DNA of 64,000 nt. Origin: Bradyrhizobium septentrionale (GTDB lineage: Bacteria; Pseudomonadota; Alphaproteobacteria; Rhizobiales; Xanthobacteraceae). Location of the stretch: positions 372,001 to 436,000 of the forward strand of contig NZ_CP088284.1 of assembly GCF_011516645.4 (NCBI RefSeq), in the 5' to 3' direction. The notes below the pieces were generated by a model that worked only from the letters and a program-made list of their open reading frames with translations, was not told where the DNA came from and did not search any database. Positions 56,901 through 64,000 of this stretch are shown in pieces (within the stretch, counting starts at the first letter, position 1; each line of letters starts with the position of its first letter). The position numbers and the translations under genes were made by a program.

Positions 56901-59900
56901 GCGCGCTACCTGCCGGACGGCAATCTTGAGTTTTTGGGCCGCAACGACGACCAGGTGAAGATCCGCGGCTTCCGGATCGAGCCGGGGGAGATTGCGGCGC
57001 GGCTCATCGAGCATGCCTGGGTGCGCGATGCGGTGGTGGTGGCGCAGCAGGATGGCGCCGGCGAGAAGCGGCTGGTGGCCTATGTGGTGTGCGCGCCTGA
57101 AGCTCGATCGGATGAGCCGGATGGCGCTGGCGCTGAGCTGGCCGCGACGTTGCGGGCGCATGTGGGCGCGCACCTGCCGGACTACATGGTGCCGGCGGCG
57201 TTCGTGCGGCTGGCGGCGCTGCCGCTGACGGTGAACGGCAAGCTCGACCGCCAGGCGCTGCCGGCACCTGCGGATGAGGCGTATGCGCATCGCGCTTACG
57301 CGCCGCCGCAGGGCGAGATCGAGACGGCGCTGGCGCAGATCTGGGCCGAGCTTCTCGGTGTGGAGCGGGTCGGACGCCACGACCACTTCTTCGAACTGGG
57401 CGGCCACTCGCTCTTGGCGGTGCAGTTCTTGAGCCGGCTGTCGCAGGCGCTGGGTGTAGCGCTGCCGCTGGCGGCGCTGTTTGCCAAACCGGTGCTGGCC
57501 GATCTGGCGACGAACATTGTCGAGATGTTGAGCCGCTGCGGTCCGCAAGACCTGCCGGCGATTGTCGGCGTGTCGCGTGATGAACCGCTTGTGCTGTCGT
57601 TTGCGCAGCAGCGGCTGTGGTTTTTGGCGCAGCTGGATCAGGATAGCACGAGCTATCACGTGCCGCTGGCCTTGCGGCTGCGCGGCGTGCTCGACCGCCG
57701 CGCCTGGCGGCGCAGCCTTGACCGTGTGTTGGCGCGTCATGAGGCGCTGCGTAGCGTCTTTGTCGCGCCGGAGGGCAAGCCCTGGGTTGAGGTGCTGCCG
57801 CCGGATGCGGGGCTGCCGGTGCTCGAGCACGATCTGCGGGACAGGCCGGATGCGGACGCGGCGCTTTTGGATCTGTGCCGGGAAGAGGCGCGCACGCCGT
57901 TTGATCTGGCGCGCGGGCCGCTGATCCGGGGCCGCCTGATCCGCACCTCGGATGGGGAGCACGTGTTCCTGCTGACCCAGCATCACATTGTCTCCGATGG
58001 CTGGTCGCTGGGCGTCTTGGTGCGCGAACTCAGTCAGCTGTACCGGGCGTTCGTAGCTGGGCAGGACGATCCGCTGCCGCCGCTTGCGATCCAGTATCCG
58101 GACTATGCCGCCTGGCAGCGGCAGTGGCTGTCGGGGGAACGGCTGCAGCGCCAGGCGCAGTATTGGCGCAACAATCTATCTGGCGCGCCGGCCCGTCTGG
58201 CGCTGCCGACAGATCGGCCTCGGCCGGCAGAGCAGTCGTTTGCCGGGGCCAACCTGCCTGTCGTGATCGATGCGGATCTGACGCGGGATCTGAAGCGGCT
58301 GAGCCGGCAGCATGGCACGACCTTGTTCATGACGGTGTTGGCGGCGTGGGCGGCGGTGCTGTTGCGTCTGTCGGGGCAGGACGACATTGTGATCGGGGTG
58401 CCGAGCGCCAATCGAGGTCGGTGCGAGCTCGAAGGGTTGATCGGGTTCTTCGTCAACGCCCTGGCGCTTCGCCTCGACCTGTCGGGCGCGCCGAGCGTGG
58501 CGGAGCTGTTGGAGCGGACGCGGCGCACGGCCTTGGGAGCACAGGAGCATCAGGACCTGCCGTTTGAGCAGGTGGTGGAGATCGTGCAGCCGCCACGGCA
58601 TCTTGATCACACCCCGCTGTTCCAGGTGATGCTGGCCTGGCAGAACAACGCCATCCCGTCCTTCGACCTTCCCGGGCTGCTGGTGGAGGCTGCGGGGCAG
58701 GGGTTCGATCAGGTCAAGTTCGATCTGGAGCTGAACCTTTGCGAACATGGCGAGGTGATCGCCGGGACGCTGGGTTATGCCACGGCGCTGTTTGATCAGG
58801 CGACGATCGAGCGACAGCGGGGGTATCTGCTGGCGCTGCTGCGGGCGATGGTTGCCGATGCGCAGCAAGAGGTCGGGCGGATTGAGCTGCTGCCCCCTGA
58901 CGAGCGGGCGTACCTGTTGGAGGCGCTGAACCGGACGGCGGTGACGTATCCTGAGCAGCAGTGCATCCATGAGCTGTTCGAGGCCCAGGTGCGCCGTGCG
59001 CCGGATGCGGTGGCGGTGGTGTGCGCGGAGGAGCGCGTCAGCTATGGCGAGCTCAATGCGCGGGCCAACCAGCTGGCGCATCATCTGATCGCAATTGGGG
59101 TGACGCCGGACCAGCCGGTGGCGATCTGCCTACAGCGCAGTCCGATGATGGTGGTGGGGCTGTTGGCGATCCTGAAGGCGGGTGGGGCCTATCTGCCGCT
59201 GGACCCGGCCTATCCGAGCGCGCGGCTGCGCCAGGTGCTTGCGGATGCGGCGCCGTCGCTGCTGCTGGCCGATGCGGCGGGACGATCGGCGCTGGGCGCC
59301 GATGCGCTACGCGATCTGACGGTAGTGGATCTGGCGGCGGCGAGCCCGGCCTGGGCGGCGCTGCCGGCCACCGATCCCGACCCGTGCGCGCTCGGCCTGA
59401 CCTCGCGCCATCTGGCCTATGTGATCTACACCTCGGGCTCGTCAGGCACCCCCAAGGGCGTCATGGTCGAGCATCGGAGCCTGGTCAATCTTGTCGCATG
59501 GCATGTGCAAACGTTTTGTCCGCAACCAGAAGCCTGCTGCGCACTCGTGGCTGGAGTGGCATTCGATGCCAGCACCTGGGAGCTATGGTCTGCGTTATGC
59601 AACCGCAGCACATTGCAGCTGCCGCCCAAAGCGACAGCTGCAGATTCCTTGCGTCTGCTGCAATGGTGGCGAGATCAATCGCTGGACGTTGCCTTTTTGA
59701 TCACGCCACTGGCTACACTCGCGCTGGAAGATAAGCTCATCAACTCCAGATTGGAGTACTTGCTTGTTGGCGGGGAACGTCTCCAGCGTGTGCCTGGGCC
59801 TCTGTCGCCTCTGAAGCTAATCAACAACTATGGGCCTACTGAAGCTACGGTCGTGGCGACCTCAGGACGGCTCTTCAGCGACAACGCTGTGCCGCATATC

Positions 59901-62900
59901 GGCCGTCCGATCGCGAACACGCGGGTGTACCTGCTGGACGGTCATGGTGCGCCGGTTCCGTTTGGCGCGGTCGGGGAGCTTTACATTGGCGGGGCGGGGG
60001 TGGCGCGCGGCTATCTGAACCGGCCGGAGCTGACGGCGGAGCGGTTCATCGCCAGCCCGTTTGTGGACGGCGACCGGCTGTACCGCACTGGCGATCTGGC
60101 GCGCTACCTGCCGGACGGCAATCTTGAGTTTTTGGGCCGCAACGACGACCAGGTGAAGATCCGCGGCTTCCGGATCGAGCCGGGGGAGATTGCGGCGCGG
60201 CTCATCGAGCATGCCTGGGTGCGCGATGCGGTGGTGGTGGCGCAGCAGGATGGCGCCGGCGAGAAGCGGCTGGTGGCCTATGTGGTGTGCGCGCCTGAAG
60301 CTCGATCGGATGAGCCGGATGGCGCTGGCGCTGAGCTGGCCGCGACGTTGCGGGCGCATGTGGGCGCGCACCTGCCGGACTACATGGTGCCGGCGGCGTT
60401 CGTGCGGCTGGCGGCGCTGCCGCTGACGGTGAACGGCAAGCTCGACCGCCAGGCGCTGCCGGCACCTGCGGATGAGGCGTATGCGCATCGCGCTTACGCG
60501 CCGCCGCAGGGCGAGATCGAGACGGCGCTGGCGCAGATCTGGGCCGAGCTTCTCGGTGTGGAGCGGGTCGGACGCCACGACCACTTCTTCGAACTGGGCG
60601 GCCACTCGCTCTTGGCGGTGCAGCTGATGGAGCGGCTGCGGCGGCGGTCGCTGGGGGTCGAGGTGCGGACCTTGTTTGCAAAGCCCGTGCTGGCGGATCT
60701 GGCCGCGAGCCTCGGCAGTCATCACGAGGTGGCGGTCCCGGCCAACCTGATCAGCGAACAGAGTGCGGCGATCAGGCCAGAGATGCTGCCGCTGATCGAG
60801 CTGACGCAGGACGAGATCGCGCGGATCGTCGTCACGGTGCCGGGCGGCGTCGGCAACATCCAGGACATTTATGGCTTGTCGCCGCTGCAGGACGGCATCC
60901 TGTTCCATCATCTGTTGGCGACAAAGGGCGATCCGTACCTGCTGGTCTCGCAGATGGCGTTTGCCGATCGTGACCTGCTCGAGCGCTATCTTGCCGCGGT
61001 TCAGCGGGTGGTGGGTCGGCACGATATCCTGAGGACGTCGTTTGTCTGGGAAGGGCTGTCGCGCCCGGCCCAGGTGGTGTGGCGGAACGCGCCGCTGGAG
61101 GTGAGCGAGGTCGAGCTGGACGGGTCTGGTGGTCCTGGCGCCGCGCAGCTTAAGGATCGGTTTGATCCGCGCCGGCAGCGCATCGAGCTTGGCCGGGCGC
61201 CCTTGTTGCGGTTTGTGATTGCGCGCGAGCCCGGCAGTGCGCGCTGGCTGCTGCTGGAGCTGCAGCATCATCTGATCGGGGATCACACCACGCTGGAGGT
61301 GATGCATGCCGAGGTCCGGGCCGTGCTGGAGGGACGCGAGCATGAGCTGGCAGCCCCGCAGCCGTTCCGCAACCTGGTGGCGGCGGCACGGCTTGGCGTG
61401 GGTGCAGAGGCGCATGAAGAGTTCTTCCGGACGATGCTGGGGGACATCGCTGAGCCGACCACGCCGTTTGGGCTGAGCGAGGTCCACGGCGAGGGCCGCG
61501 GGGCTCATGAGGCGCGGCGCATGCTGCCGCAGGCGCTCAACGCGCGATTGCGCAGCCAGGCGCGGCGGCTGGGGGTGAGCCTGGCGAGCCTGTGCCATCT
61601 GGCCTGGGGGCAGGTGGTGGCGCGCAGCAGCGACCGCGAGCAGGTGGTGTTCGGCACGGTGCTGTTCGGCCGCATGCATGGCGGGGCGGGTGGCGACCGC
61701 GCGATGGGTCTGTTCATCAACACGCTGCCGCTGCGGCTTGACCTGGACGGGACCGGGGTCGAGGCGAGCGTGCGGACCACCCACGCGCGGCTGGCCGAGC
61801 TGCTCGCACATGAGCATGCCTCGCTGGCGCTGGCGCAACGCTGCAGCGGCGTTGCGGCGCCGGCGCCGCTGTTCAGCGCGCTGTTGAACTACCGCCACAA
61901 CACGCCGGCGGCGATCTCCGCCTCCGCAGCCGATGATGCGCTGTCCGGCGTGGAATGGCTGGGCGGGGAGGAGCGCACCAACTATCCGCTGATCTTGTCG
62001 GTGGAGGATTTTGGCGAGGCACTCGGGCTGACGGCGCAGGTGGCGGAGGGCGTCTCAGCGGATCGGGTCTGCGGCTACATGCAGCACACGCTCGCGCAAC
62101 TGGCGGAGGCGCTGGAGCGGGCGCCGACCACGCCGGTGCGGGAGCTGGACATCCTGCCCCCTGACGAGCGGGCGTACCTGTTGGAGGCGCTGAACCGGAC
62201 GGCGGTGACGTATCCTGAGCAGCAGTGCATCCATGAGCTGTTCGAGGCCCAGGTGCGCCGTGCGCCGGATGCGGTGGCGGTGGTGCGCGCGGAGGAGCGC
62301 GTCAGCTATGGCGAGCTCAATGCGCGGGCCAACCAGCTGGCGCATCATCTGATCGCAATTGGGGTGACGCCGGACCAGCCGGTGGCGATCTGCCTACAGC
62401 GCAGTCCGATGATGGTGGTGGGGCTGTTGGCGATCCTGAAGGCGGGTGGGGCCTATCTGCCGCTGGACCCGGCCTATCCGAGCGCGCGGCTGCGCCAGGT
62501 GCTTGCGGATGCGGCGCCGTCGCTGCTGCTGGCCGATGCGGCGGGACGATCGGCGCTGGGCGCCGATGCGCTACGCGATCTGACGGTAGTGGATCTGGCG
62601 GCGGCGAGCCCGGCCTGGGCGGCGCTGCCGGCCACCGATCCCGACCCGTGCGCGCTCGGCCTGACCTCGCGCCATCTGGCCTATGTGATCTACACCTCCG
62701 GATCCACCGGAACGCCCAAGGGCGTCATGATTGAGCATGCGAGCACCGTGAACCTGCTGCATTGGAGCAGCGGCGTGTTTGCGGAGGAGACCAGCCGCAT
62801 GCTGTTCTCCACCTCGATCAGTTTTGATCTGTCGATCTATGAGTGCTTCGTTCCGCTGTCACAAGGAAGCACGCTTTATCTTGTCGAAAGTGCGTTGACG

Positions 62901-64000
62901 CTGGGGCAGACGTCCTTGGATGTCTCCTTGATCAACACAGTCCCCTCGGCGATCGCCGCTCTGGTCGATAACAAAGCCGTGCCGCCCTCGACAAGGGTCA
63001 TCAATTTGGCGGGCGAGCGGCTGCAGGCAGGCCTCATAGAGAAGGCTTTCGAGAGCAGTCGGGTCGAGAAGATCTGCAATCTGTACGCGCCTTCGGAAAC
63101 CACGACGTACTCGACCTGGATTTGCATGCGACGGGGAGAGACTGTCGTCGAGACGATTGGCCGTCCGATCGCGAACACGCGGGTGTACCTGCTGGACGGT
63201 CATGGTGCGCCGGTTCCGTTTGGCGCGGTCGGGGAGCTTTACATTGGCGGGGCGGGGGTGGCGCGCGGCTATCTGAACCGGCCGGAGCTGACGGCGGAGC
63301 GGTTCATCGCCAGCCCGTTTGTGGACGGCGACCGGCTGTACCGCACTGGCGATCTGGCGCGCTACCTGCCGGACGGCAATCTTGAGTTTTTGGGCCGCAA
63401 CGACGACCAGGTGAAGATCCGCGGCTTCCGGATCGAGCCGGGGGAGATTGCGGCGCGGCTCATCGAGCATGCCTGGGTGCGCGATGCGGTGGTGGTGGCG
63501 CAGCAGGATGGCGCCGGCGAGAAGCGGCTGGTGGCCTATGTGGTGTGCGCGCCTGAAGCTCGATCGGATGAGCCGGATGGCGCTGGCGCTGAGCTGGCCG
63601 CGACGTTGCGGGCGCATGTGGGCGCGCACCTGCCGGACTACATGGTGCCGGCGGCGTTCGTGCGGCTGGCGGCGCTGCCGCTGACGGTGAACGGCAAGCT
63701 CGACCGCCAGGCGCTGCCGGCACCTGCGGATGAGGCGTATGCGCATCGCGCTTACGCGCCGCCGCAGGGCGAGATCGAGACGGCGCTGGCGCAGATCTGG
63801 GCCGAGCTTCTCGGTGTGGAGCGGGTCGGACGCCACGACCACTTCTTCGAACTGGGCGGCCACTCGCTCTTGGCGGTGCAGCTGATGGAGCGGCTGCGGC
63901 GGCGGTCGCTGGGGGTCGAGGTGCGGACCTTGTTTGCAAAGCCCGTGCTGGCGGATCTGGCCGCGAGCCTCGGCAGTCATCACGAGGTGGCGGTCCCGGC
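53919..64000 (+). CDS. NRPS with N-terminal formyltransferase domain, 3' end beyond window
   Basis: Uninterrupted frame of 3360 codons in the window, checked by translation and by frame position of motifs from 54270 to 63864. Domains: formyltransferase (residues about 30-195; NYHDGPLPRYAG near 119) with C-terminal subdomain (to about 345); a degenerate condensation-like section (about 348-588) without HHxxxDG; A1 (600-1110); T1 (Ser1164 in LGGHSL); LCL-type C (HHIVSDG at 1355); A2 (1665-2185); T2 (Ser2230); a C domain with HHLLATKGD (2330) and HHLIGDH (2450), dual condensation/epimerisation type; A3 (2755-3270); T3 (Ser3316). Predicted pockets: DAFWLGATF (valine-like), DAWFLGNVV (Leu), DLYNNALTY (Ala-like). 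Expected product begins formyl-Val-D-Leu-Ala or similar. No thioesterase or further modules are visible here. ATG chosen since an in-frame stop precedes it; no strong ribosome site. Confidence 0.9.
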   Translation, partial: MKIVHQSPPMRTDAYGPSDSSRQQAATPSIYSSVFVGSGTLAIRCLQLAKEMGHDIRAALCADATFADWAARANILCVVSVEELSMLLKAEPVEWIFSVANPFVLPPEVFGRARQGAFNYHDGPLPRYAGTHATSWALLAGETEHGITWHRIAHGVDTGELVVQRQVLIAPSDTALTLNLRCYEAAIEGFRELLTGLTNGELGARPQALADRSFFPKRRRPDAAGCLRWDRPAQGLAAMTRALDFGPYHANLLGLSKVFVGDDFVPVRRLEVTAGSSGFAAGSLVEIHPSHWRVATGTEDVDVWFGSSDGQALDARTVARRSGFDVGGRLPILSDDEARSITVAHELLAPRESFWRGRLEKFKTYQLAFLPSAKAAAGLRWQSSAWRIPEELLGLSPSDRAEFLLTAWLVYLARITGESELQLGWTPAPNGSRAGVKALEVLVASVVPMGITIDLDNDFVEARTAVAAEFAQLNEQDTFARDLIARCPTLRGVEALRLRRPWPVGVTVTVNGGSATGDLASSPISEAALAGEALTFEVCALDGSFRWHFDASRLEPNQIERMTQHLQNLLCAVKADAQQPVGRVELLSSSERAYVLEALNRTAVTYPEQQCIHELFEAQVRRAPDAVAVVCAEERVSYGELNARANQLAHHLIAIGVTPDQPVAICLQRSPMMVVGLLAILKAGGAYLPLDPAYPSARLRQVLADAAPSLLLADAAGRSALGADALRDLTVVDLAAASPAWAALPATDPDPCALGLTSRHLAYVIYTSGSSGTPKGVMAEHRSLVRLVAGNDFVEISPQDVFLNASSPTFDATTFELWGALANGASVVLYPERYLSTATLAQIIQDQGITIAWMTARLFDTYTAEGRGTDRLQQLLVGGEEVSVTSVRACQKRHPTLRISNAYGPTENTTFSLCYPVPAGFDGAIVPIGRPIANTRVYLLDGHGAPVPFGAAGELYIGGAGVARGYLNRPELTAERFIASPFVDGDRLYRTGDLARYLPDGNLEFLGRNDDQVKIRGFRIEPGEIAARLIEHAWVRDAVVVAQQDGAGEKRLVAYVVCAPEARSDEPDGAGAELAATLRAHVGAHLPDYMVPAAFVRLAALPLTVNGKLDRQALPAPADEAYAHRAYAPPQGEIETALAQIWAELLGVERVGRHDHFFELGGHSLLAVQFLSRLSQALGVALPLAALFAKPVLADLATNIVEMLSRCGPQDLPAIVGVSRDEPLVLSFAQQRLWFLAQLDQDSTSYHVPLALRLRGVLDRRAWRRSLDRVLARHEALRSVFVAPEGKPWVEVLPPDAGLPVLEHDLRDRPDADAALLDLCREEARTPFDLARGPLIRGRLIRTSDGEHVFLLTQHHIVSDGWSLGVLVRELSQLYRAFVAGQDDPLPPLAIQYPDYAAWQRQWLSGERLQRQAQYWRNNLSGAPARLALPTDRPRPAEQSFAGANLPVVIDADLTRDLKRLSRQHGTTLFMTVLAAWAAVLLRLSGQDDIVIGVPSANRGRCELEGLIGFFVNALALRLDLSGAPSVAELLERTRRTALGAQEHQDLPFEQVVEIVQPPRHLDHTPLFQVMLAWQNNAIPSFDLPGLLVEAAGQGFDQVKFDLELNLCEHGEVIAGTLGYATALFDQATIERQRGYLLALLRAMVADAQQEVGRIELLPPDERAYLLEALNRTAVTYPEQQCIHELFEAQVRRAPDAVAVVCAEERVSYGELNARANQLAHHLIAIGVTPDQPVAICLQRSPMMVVGLLAILKAGGAYLPLDPAYPSARLRQVLADAAPSLLLADAAGRSALGADALRDLTVVDLAAASPAWAALPATDPDPCALGLTSRHLAYVIYTSGSSGTPKGVMVEHRSLVNLVAWHVQTFCPQPEACCALVAGVAFDASTWELWSALCNRSTLQLPPKATAADSLRLLQWWRDQSLDVAFLITPLATLALEDKLINSRLEYLLVGGERLQRVPGPLSPLKLINNYGPTEATVVATSGRLFSDNAVPHIGRPIANTRVYLLDGHGAPVPFGAVGELYIGGAGVARGYLNRPELTAERFIASPFVDGDRLYRTGDLARYLPDGNLEFLGRNDDQVKIRGFRIEPGEIAARLIEHAWVRDAVVVAQQDGAGEKRLVAYVVCAPEARSDEPDGAGAELAATLRAHVGAHLPDYMVPAAFVRLAALPLTVNGKLDRQALPAPADEAYAHRAYAPPQGEIETALAQIWAELLGVERVGRHDHFFELGGHSLLAVQLMERLRRRSLGVEVRTLFAKPVLADLAASLGSHHEVAVPANLISEQSAAIRPEMLPLIELTQDEIARIVVTVPGGVGNIQDIYGLSPLQDGILFHHLLATKGDPYLLVSQMAFADRDLLERYLAAVQRVVGRHDILRTSFVWEGLSRPAQVVWRNAPLEVSEVELDGSGGPGAAQLKDRFDPRRQRIELGRAPLLRFVIAREPGSARWLLLELQHHLIGDHTTLEVMHAEVRAVLEGREHELAAPQPFRNLVAAARLGVGAEAHEEFFRTMLGDIAEPTTPFGLSEVHGEGRGAHEARRMLPQALNARLRSQARRLGVSLASLCHLAWGQVVARSSDREQVVFGTVLFGRMHGGAGGDRAMGLFINTLPLRLDLDGTGVEASVRTTHARLAELLAHEHASLALAQRCSGVAAPAPLFSALLNYRHNTPAAISASAADDALSGVEWLGGEERTNYPLILSVEDFGEALGLTAQVAEGVSADRVCGYMQHTLAQLAEALERAPTTPVRELDILPPDERAYLLEALNRTAVTYPEQQCIHELFEAQVRRAPDAVAVVRAEERVSYGELNARANQLAHHLIAIGVTPDQPVAICLQRSPMMVVGLLAILKAGGAYLPLDPAYPSARLRQVLADAAPSLLLADAAGRSALGADALRDLTVVDLAAASPAWAALPATDPDPCALGLTSRHLAYVIYTSGSTGTPKGVMIEHASTVNLLHWSSGVFAEETSRMLFSTSISFDLSIYECFVPLSQGSTLYLVESALTLGQTSLDVSLINTVPSAIAALVDNKAVPPSTRVINLAGERLQAGLIEKAFESSRVEKICNLYAPSETTTYSTWICMRRGETVVETIGRPIANTRVYLLDGHGAPVPFGAVGELYIGGAGVARGYLNRPELTAERFIASPFVDGDRLYRTGDLARYLPDGNLEFLGRNDDQVKIRGFRIEPGEIAARLIEHAWVRDAVVVAQQDGAGEKRLVAYVVCAPEARSDEPDGAGAELAATLRAHVGAHLPDYMVPAAFVRLAALPLTVNGKLDRQALPAPADEAYAHRAYAPPQGEIETALAQIWAELLGVERVGRHDHFFELGGHSLLAVQLMERLRRRSLGVEVRTLFAKPVLADLAASLGSHHEVAVP
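54000..54960 (+). other. NRPS formyltransferase initiation domain
   Basis: Methionyl-tRNA-formyltransferase-like fold: the FNYHDGPLPRYAGTHATSW block gives the Asn/His of the catalytic centre and HGVDTGELV the later Asp region. The C-terminal OB-like part follows (about 54590-54930; LDFGPYHANLLGLSKVF). In gramicidin synthetase LgrA the same domain formylates the first aminoacyl-T intermediate using formyl-tetrahydrofolate. Confidence 0.85.
55702..56253 (+). repeat. NRPS repeat block a, copy 1 (A-domain N-terminal part)
   Basis: Identical by eye to 58915-59466 over 552 bp and nearly identical to 62179-62698. Encodes the stretch from before A1 core to the ATP-binding A3 core motif (YTSGSSGTPKG). 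Confidence 0.85.
56778..57425 (+). repeat. NRPS repeat block b, copy 1 (A-domain C-terminal part plus T)
   Basis: Identical by eye to 59976-60623 (648 bp) and to the third copy. Encodes cores A6 to A10 (GGAGVARGYL, RTGDLARY, NGKLDR) and the T-domain start through LGGHSLLAVQ. Confidence 0.85.
58915..59466 (+). repeat. NRPS repeat block a, copy 2
   Basis: See copy 1. Directly followed by the divergent A2 pocket cassette (59467-59900). Confidence 0.85.
59901..60742 (+). repeat. NRPS repeat block b, copy 2 (extended)
   Basis: 842 bp matching 63159-64000 without a difference that I saw, including the T domain and the linker after it; the true repeat probably continues beyond the window edge. Confidence 0.85.
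62179..62698 (+). repeat. NRPS repeat block a, copy 3
   Basis: 520 bp matching copies 1 and 2 with one difference seen (position 62286, changing Cys to Arg). Ends at YTS of the A3 core, where this copy switches to GSTGTPKG. Confidence 0.82.
63159..64000 (+). repeat. NRPS repeat block b, copy 3
   Basis: Matches 59901-60742 to the last base of the window. Confidence 0.85.

Noticed and set aside
56616..63983. Long minus-strand frames of 456, 678 and 374 codons opposite the NRPS
   Set aside because: Arg/Gln/His-rich, without family likeness, and repeated only because the NRPS repeats are; high-GC antisense shadows of a proven coding frame.
1..64000. CRISPR array or phage-defence system
   Set aside because: No short regularly spaced repeats and no cas, toxin-antitoxin or restriction genes seen; the only repeats are the NRPS modules.

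Overview
The window looks like a chromosome segment of a Bradyrhizobium-type alphaproteobacterium (Rhizobiales). The grounds are a FixL/FixJ pair, opgC, DUF6894 and phasin genes of rhizobial type, high GC, many FixK/FNR-type operators, and a NifA/sigma-54 promoter. All calls come from reading the sequence and the translations; no database search was run.

Positions 1-43.2 kb appear to be resident chromosome and read as a low-oxygen and energy-stress survival region. It opens with fixJ (cut by the window edge) and a membrane-anchored haem-PAS fixL. A chaperone/transport operon follows (APC permease, SbmA/BacA-like permease, cbpA, cbpM), then acetate kinase and phosphoketolase. After that come three tandem-domain universal stress proteins, two CBS-BON proteins (one frameshifted), four c/b-type cytochromes, a zinc alcohol dehydrogenase coupled to an APH-like/P-loop kinase, phasin and PHA synthase. 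A tightly overlapping operon carries an NMP phosphorylase, a PRPP-synthetase-like protein and a beta-CASP nuclease. An Mla-type lipid ABC system, a VIT-family transporter and a P1B-type ATPase complete it. Eleven TTGA-N6-TCAA boxes lie in this part (plus one on the island), mostly 50-80 bp upstream of starts. About one such box per 64 kb is expected by chance, so a FixLJ-FixK-type regulon is likely. The gene content resembles the mycobacterial DosR dormancy regulon.

At 43.2 kb a 45-bp 3' fragment of a tRNA-Arg(CCG) gene followed by a tyrosine recombinase marks the left end of an integrated island. Geometry places the intact tRNA at the far right end, outside the window. From 44.8 to 53.3 kb the island is worn: an IS1380 transposase with a nonsense codon, a truncated DUF736 gene, a MacAB-like exporter (ATPase intact, permease with an amber codon, adaptor frameshifted), a ghost CBS-BON gene that keeps its FixK box, a frameshifted IS256 element and an IS110 remnant.

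From 53.9 kb to the window end runs one open frame of at least 3360 codons: a non-ribosomal peptide synthetase (NRPS) starting with a formyltransferase domain. Domain order is F - degenerate C - A1 - T - C - A2 - T - dual C/E - A3 - T. Pocket residues suggest a valine-like residue, Leu (converted to D by the dual domain) and an Ala-like residue, so the product should begin like linear gramicidin with an N-formyl aliphatic residue. About 300 bp upstream lie a TGT-N10-ACA NifA site and a GG-N10-GC sigma-54 promoter, suggesting expression under nitrogen-fixing conditions. The three A domains share long identical DNA blocks and differ essentially only in a 430-460 bp cassette holding the substrate pocket, a pattern of natural subdomain exchange or gene conversion.
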